NCBI GenBank assembly: GCA_019638275.1
Contig: JAHBUC010000011.1
Coordinates: 1 to 64,000, forward strand
Direction of reading: 5' to 3'
DNA from: Cyclobacteriaceae bacterium
GTDB taxonomy: Bacteria > Bacteroidota > Bacteroidia > Cytophagales > Cyclobacteriaceae
Length of the DNA: 64,000 nt
The notes beneath the pieces were generated by a model, which saw nothing but the letters and a program-made list of their open reading frames with translations, was not told the origin of the DNA and did not search any database. A program made the translations under genes and the position numbers. Below, piece by piece: positions 60,157-64,000 of the stretch; within the stretch, counting starts at the first letter, position 1; each line of letters opens with the position of its first letter.

Positions 60157-61683
60157 ATGCTAAAATTTATTTTCATCTCCCTCTTCATCTTAAGTGCAGG
60201 CTTTTTATCCGCACAAAAATCAAAATCCATAAACACCGATGCGCTTGCTGAAAAGCATGCTATAGTTTCTTTCAAGGAATTTTACGAACTACTCAGCATT
60301 CCCAACGATGCACACCATCCGGAAGACATTGAAAAAAATGTGCTTTGGTGTGAAGCCGCATTCTCTAAAAGAGGTTTCACTACCAAACGACTAAACACAC
60401 CAACCGTGCCGTTGTTGTTAGCAGAGCGCAACGTAAAAAAACCAACAAAGAACACCCGAACGGTTCTCATCTATTTACAACTTGATGGCCAACCGGTAAA
60501 TCCCTCCAACTGGAATCAGGAAAGTCCGTGGAAGCCCACGCTCAAAGAAAAAGATGCCCAAGGAAACTGGAATACCATTGCTTACGAACGCCTCTATGAA
60601 GGCTATGACAGCGACTGGCGGATTTTTGCCCGAGCAGCTTCCGATGCCAAAGGACCGGTTGGTGCTTTTCTTGCTTCGCTTGATGCCTTGGCTGAGTTGA
60701 AGCAGGAACCGAATTACAACATGAAAGTCATCATGGACTTCGAAGAAGAACTCGGTTCACCCAACCTTCCAAAAGCCGTAACCGAATATAAAAATGAACT
60801 GAAGGCCGACATGCTCATCATCTTTGATGGGCCACGCCACATTTCCAATCAGCCTACGCTTAGTTTTGGTGCACGTGGCATTTGTGAAATTACACTCACC
60901 GTGTTTGGTCCGCGACAACCTGCACACAGCGGCAACTATGGCAACTACACGCCCAATCCCGCCATGCGATTGTCACAGTTATTGGCATCGATGAAAGATG
61001 AGGATGGTCGCGTAACATTGCCCGGTTTTTACGATGGCGTTGTGCTTACACCGGAGGAGAAAAAAATTCTGGCGCAAGTACCCGATGATGAAAACGAAAT
61101 CAGAAAATTTCTAGGCTTAGCCGAGCCGGATAAAATCGGAGAAAATTTTCAGGAGTCGATTCAATACCCAACGCTCAACATACGCGGAATGAATTCGCTT
61201 TATGTAGGATCAAAAGCGCGCACATTAATTCCTGCCTGGGCTACTGCTGAAATTGATATCCGCCTTGTTCCTTCAAGCGATCCACAAAAGTTGATCGGAT
61301 TAGTCAGAAAGCACGTTGAAGACAAGGGCTATTACATGGTGGATACCGAGCCCACTGAAGAAGAGCGCATGAAATATCCACGCATTGCGGCCATGCAGTC
61401 GAGTGTTTCGTATGGTCCGTTTCAAACTCCGTTCGATTCGGAAACAGGTATCTGGCTAAACAAAGCCATGACAAAAGCTTTCGGAAAAGAACCTATAAAA
61501 ATCCGCATGATGGGTGGCTCCATTCCCATTTCTCCTTTTGTGGTTACGCTGGGCATCCCGGCAGTAAGTGTTCCCACAGTTAATCCGGATAATAATCAGC
61601 ACGCAGAAAATGAAAACATTCGCGTAGGAAATTATGTAGATGCGGTGAAAACGTTTCTCGCCATTTTGACGGAGCGATTGTGA
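60157..61683 (+). CDS. secreted M20-family metallopeptidase
   Basis: 508 residues; signal peptide (FIFISLFILSAGFLSAQ). Zinc-enzyme blocks: LIYLQLDGQPVN (replaces the HxD block), RAASDAKGPVGAFLASL (bridging Asp), MDFEEELGSPNLP (catalytic and ligand Glu), ARGICEITLTVFGP and IRMMGGSIPIS, ending near VNPDNNQHAENE with the C-terminal His ligand. The first metal His is missing in LDGQ, as in some M20 homologues, so metal occupancy is uncertain. Acts on peptides or acylated amino acids outside the cytoplasm. Confidence 0.85.
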   Translation: MLKFIFISLFILSAGFLSAQKSKSINTDALAEKHAIVSFKEFYELLSIPNDAHHPEDIEKNVLWCEAAFSKRGFTTKRLNTPTVPLLLAERNVKKPTKNTRTVLIYLQLDGQPVNPSNWNQESPWKPTLKEKDAQGNWNTIAYERLYEGYDSDWRIFARAASDAKGPVGAFLASLDALAELKQEPNYNMKVIMDFEEELGSPNLPKAVTEYKNELKADMLIIFDGPRHISNQPTLSFGARGICEITLTVFGPRQPAHSGNYGNYTPNPAMRLSQLLASMKDEDGRVTLPGFYDGVVLTPEEKKILAQVPDDENEIRKFLGLAEPDKIGENFQESIQYPTLNIRGMNSLYVGSKARTLIPAWATAEIDIRLVPSSDPQKLIGLVRKHVEDKGYYMVDTEPTEEERMKYPRIAAMQSSVSYGPFQTPFDSETGIWLNKAMTKAFGKEPIKIRMMGGSIPISPFVVTLGIPAVSVPTVNPDNNQHAENENIRVGNYVDAVKTFLAILTERL

Positions 61684-62460
61684 TCAAATCAAACCTGCCC
61701 CCAATACCAACGAAAGGAAAATCAACAGAACCGCCACAAAAACCTGTATAAAACGAAGGGTAACCTTCTTCAGCAACTTATTGCCAATATACGCCCCCAC
61801 GATAGCTGATACCGTGGCACTGGCCACCAACAGCAGGTTTTCGGTGAGACCCGATGCAGTAAAGCGGGTGGCATATACACTTAACCGGGTGAAGTCAACA
61901 AACGTAGACACTACTACCGCTGTGCCCACAAAGGCTTCTTTGGAAAGTCCGGCTTTAATTAAAAACGCACTGCGCAATGCACCCTGGTTTCCGGAAAGGC
62001 CACCAAAAAAACCACTGAGTGCTCCGCCAAGCGGAAGTTTGTTTCTATCGAACTGCAGTTTGCTGAAATACGGAATGAGATCGATGAGGGCGAAAATCAA
62101 CAGTAGTACCGAAACGATAAACTTCATCGGGTAAACCGAAATCACTCGCTCACCTAACTGATAGGTAAAGAGTGGTTCCCACTCCGTGATGTTAAGCAAC
62201 AGCCAGGAGCCAATAATAGCAGCCACTACGGCCGGTATACCAAAACGCAGCAACACCTGCTTATCGGCATGACGACCGACCAAAACCAACTTGAAAATAT
62301 TATTAAAGAAATGCACTACACCGGTTAAGGCAATGGCCAGATCAACCGGAAAGAAAATCATGAACACAGGTGTGAGGATAGTACCCAACCCAAAGCCCGA
62401 GAAGAAAGTAAGGATGGCGGTAAAAAATGCTACGATACAAATAATAAGAATATCCATCAC
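61684..62460 (-). CDS. TauE/SafE-family permease
   Basis: 258 residues, eight membrane helices. FFSGFGLGTILTPVFMIFFP and GALSGFFGGLSGNQGALRSAF are the two TauE/SafE repeats. A second member of this family beside that at 47189, though not a close copy. Stop is adjacent to the M20 stop, and its start overlaps the end of the haem-protein gene by 4 bp, implying joint transcription. Confidence 0.9.
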   Translation of the reverse strand: MMDILIICIVAFFTAILTFFSGFGLGTILTPVFMIFFPVDLAIALTGVVHFFNNIFKLVLVGRHADKQVLLRFGIPAVVAAIIGSWLLLNITEWEPLFTYQLGERVISVYPMKFIVSVLLLIFALIDLIPYFSKLQFDRNKLPLGGALSGFFGGLSGNQGALRSAFLIKAGLSKEAFVGTAVVVSTFVDFTRLSVYATRFTASGLTENLLLVASATVSAIVGAYIGNKLLKKVTLRFIQVFVAVLLIFLSLVLGAGLI

Positions 62461-62933
62461 TTCGAAATTACAGAAGTTCTTACAACAGGTTTATTAACAT
62501 GAAAGAAAGGCACTTTCTCTTTCGTGTGGCAGGCGTTACAACTTATAGTAAATATCCGGAAGGATTCGTTGAATATTGCTGTATCCCCTTTTTGAACCGC
62601 ACTATACATGAGAGGCAAATCATTTTGCAAAAAATAATCTCCTGATTCCTTTCGTAGCGGCCTACGTTCAATGGCATGCGTGAGCGACAACTTAATCTTG
62701 TCGAGTTGATAGGTGGCATACTCCCAATTTTCATCCTGCCCGGCCCAATACAATTCCTGATAGCGGTGTCCGATCTCCATCATGGCAACATCCAGACCAC
62801 GAAAATGCTTTTCAGCTGTGTTCAATTGTTCAGTTTCTGTACCCGTAATCCAATCGCCTTGAACAGGTTTTGTATTGCAGGAAAAAATAACCGCTGCTAA
62901 AAGAACCAGGAAGAATACAACATTCAGTTTCAT
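62457..62933 (-). CDS. lipoprotein with a single c-type haem motif
   Basis: 158 residues from ATG 62933; lipobox AVIFSC. The only haem motif is C-NA-CH in TISCNACHTKEKVPFF near the C-terminus, preceded by helices, a layout like cytochrome c' proteins where the CXXCH comes last. It could bind haem c with a His/open ligand set. Function unknown; coupled to the TauE permease downstream. Confidence 0.78.
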   Translation of the reverse strand: MKLNVVFFLVLLAAVIFSCNTKPVQGDWITGTETEQLNTAEKHFRGLDVAMMEIGHRYQELYWAGQDENWEYATYQLDKIKLSLTHAIERRPLRKESGDYFLQNDLPLMYSAVQKGDTAIFNESFRIFTISCNACHTKEKVPFFHVNKPVVRTSVISK

Positions 62934-63003
62934 AGCAGTAAACTTTTGCTTCAATCTATGCAAAGTTAAAACTACCGGTTGAATAGATTGCCAATCCTAA
63001 CTG

Positions 63004-63480
63004 CTATTCTGCATGATTTACAGCTTTAATCCCCGAAACATGTGAAGCAATCGCTTTCCACTCGCCTTGCCGCTTGATCAATATATTACTGGATTGATAT
63101 ATCATTTTATAAGGACCGTTCTCATCCTCACCTTCTATGTGGCCCGTTCCGGCAACAACAGCCGTTCCGTTTTCAAAAATATCCAATCGCTTGATTTCAA
63201 ACCGGAAAGAATCATAGGAAGGTTTATTTTTCTTGATGTAGTCCAGTTCAAATTTTTTATCCGACCAGTTTCCATCGGAATCAATCAGTTGAAATTCATC
63301 GGCCAGAATCTGATCCAGCAACACGGTATCCTGTTCGCGATAAGCCTTTGGCCACAAAACTTCTTTTAATGTGGTGAGCTTTTCCCGATCATCAACTGTT
63401 AGCACAGCGGTCTTCTCCGACTTTTCTGTACAACCGGTTAATACTGCGATAAGCAGAATAAGGACAAATAGATTTTTCAT
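63004..63480 (-). CDS. DUF4440/NTF2-like lipoprotein
   Basis: 158 residues from ATG 63480, which gives a lipobox IAVLTGC. The NTF2-like domain runs from about 38: LKEVLWPKAYREQDTVLLDQILADEFQLID, WSDKKFELDYI, and NGTAVVAGTGHIEGEDENGPYKM. Usual in secreted Bacteroidota proteins; no catalytic residues identified. Confidence 0.85.
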   Translation of the reverse strand: MKNLFVLILLIAVLTGCTEKSEKTAVLTVDDREKLTTLKEVLWPKAYREQDTVLLDQILADEFQLIDSDGNWSDKKFELDYIKKNKPSYDSFRFEIKRLDIFENGTAVVAGTGHIEGEDENGPYKMIYQSSNILIKRQGEWKAIASHVSGIKAVNHAE

Positions 63481-63556
63481 AACAGCAGGGGTTTCAGGCA
63501 AGATAGCCATCACCCGACTACCGGGCAGGATATTAACAACTCCTTAACACTTCTGC

Positions 63557-63988
63557 CTAACCAATCCACCCCTTTGCTTTAGCCGTACGTGAAATAAAAA
63601 CAAGCGCCACAGAAAACAGGGGAATCATAATGGCCATAGCCATTCCGCTGGATTCAAACGCAGGTGAATTTTCGACCATAAACATATCGTAGCTCCATTG
63701 TGCCACCACACAAACCAACGACACCACAAATACCCAATAGGCCAATGCTTTGCGCAACAGCAATAACAAGGAACCCAATGTTCCGCCAAAAACAGCCAGT
63801 GCAAATACACCCATGTACCACGCGGGTTGATTTTGCAAATACACTTGTTGTTCTTGCGGCAAGGCAGCCATGGCTTCGTCCGTCATATATGCACGCATCA
63901 GGTAGGCCATAATTCCCAGGGCGTTCCAGAGCAGGGCAACTACGGCCACAATCCAGAACCAAACAGGAGGTTTTGTTGAGGTTGACAT
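63557..63988 (-). CDS. four-helix membrane protein
   Basis: 143 residues with four membrane helices (WFWIVAVVALLWNALGIMAYL, WYMGVFALAVFGGTLGSLLLLL, AYWVFVVSLVCVVAQWSYDMF, AMAIMIPLFSVALVFIS). Proteins of this pattern are often labelled sugar transporter without proof; no transporter family signature is visible here. Function unknown. Confidence 0.72.
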   Translation of the reverse strand: MSTSTKPPVWFWIVAVVALLWNALGIMAYLMRAYMTDEAMAALPQEQQVYLQNQPAWYMGVFALAVFGGTLGSLLLLLRKALAYWVFVVSLVCVVAQWSYDMFMVENSPAFESSGMAMAIMIPLFSVALVFISRTAKAKGWIG

Positions 63989-64000
63989 AAATTTTAAAGG

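Noticed and set aside
1..64000. tRNA, rRNA or CRISPR loci elsewhere
   Set aside because: No gap between genes showed a cloverleaf with a GTTCGA-type T loop, rRNA core sequence, or regularly spaced short repeats; this was by eye, so a tRNAscan run could still find one.

Overview
The window reads as a chromosomal segment of a Bacteroidota bacterium, most likely order Cytophagales. This is inferred from gene content: a clade II (Sec-type) nos cluster, many SPII lipoproteins and outer-membrane beta-barrels, a menaquinone gene, an EF-G2-type EF-G paralogue, DUF1343/NamZ, and a polyamine set with a deoxyhypusine-synthase-like protein. Most genes lack strong Shine-Dalgarno sequences. No rRNA, tRNA, CRISPR array, transposase or integrase was found.

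Layout. (1) 1-7.4 kb is accessory: small secreted or lipoprotein genes, a YbdG-type mechanosensitive channel, a Crp/Fnr-type regulator with two operator-like boxes after it, a sterol-desaturase-type hydroxylase and a repeat protein resembling the 7(1) septoil-knot family. Four copies of a two-hairpin intergenic repeat lie between these genes, and the left edge carries a degraded copy of the attC-like element seen at 49-53 kb. (2) 7.4-22.8 kb is respiratory. On the minus strand run cytochrome c, fasciclin protein, NosZ, a membrane protein, NosL, NosD, NosF, NosY and a sialidase-like lipoprotein, preceded by an FNR-like box. Next to them lie ccoS/ccoI, a universal stress protein with its own box, menA, doxX and two overlapping glutathione peroxidase genes. 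(3) 22.8-48.8 kb is mostly housekeeping: argS, a GNAT-nitrilase fusion, the DHS-like protein, an arginase-family enzyme, arginine decarboxylase, porin, yceI with two tandem boxes, EF-G2, a polyprenol-phosphate glycosyltransferase, a LolE-type permease, NamZ, nth, hicAB, fmt, folA, an SDR, a surface-repeat protein, a TauE permease and an ATP-grasp protein. Two genes here appear frameshifted.

(4) 49.0-53.8 kb is the most striking region: an array of seven consecutive cassettes, all in one orientation, separated by six palindromic elements of 133-175 bp. The first about 16 nt of each complete cassette are the imperfect reverse complement of the last 16-17 nt of the same cassette, as expected if each was once a circle joined at a ...AAC/GTT... 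site. This is integron gene-cassette logic (attC-like sites without a visible integrase), but the sites are long and depart from the canonical GTTRRRY core. Cargo: a membrane protein, a Doc-family toxin-antitoxin pair, a secreted protein, a SMI1/KNR4 protein, one non-coding cassette, a small membrane protein and a truncated nuclease. The array ends in a broken junction with a YwqK/MORN-type gene.

(5) 54.7-64 kb returns to ordinary chromosome: GNAT, META-domain lipoprotein, TPR protein, bestrophin-like protein, OmpA-family protein, glycosyltransferase, M20 peptidase, TauE permease, a c-type cytochrome-like lipoprotein and NTF2-like proteins.

How the parts fit: FNR-like boxes (TTGAT-N4-ATCAA type) precede the nos operon, uspA and yceI-porin and follow the Crp/Fnr gene, suggesting a shared low-oxygen or nitrogen-oxide regulon. 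The cassette array looks like an independent gene-capture platform inserted into otherwise stable chromosome.
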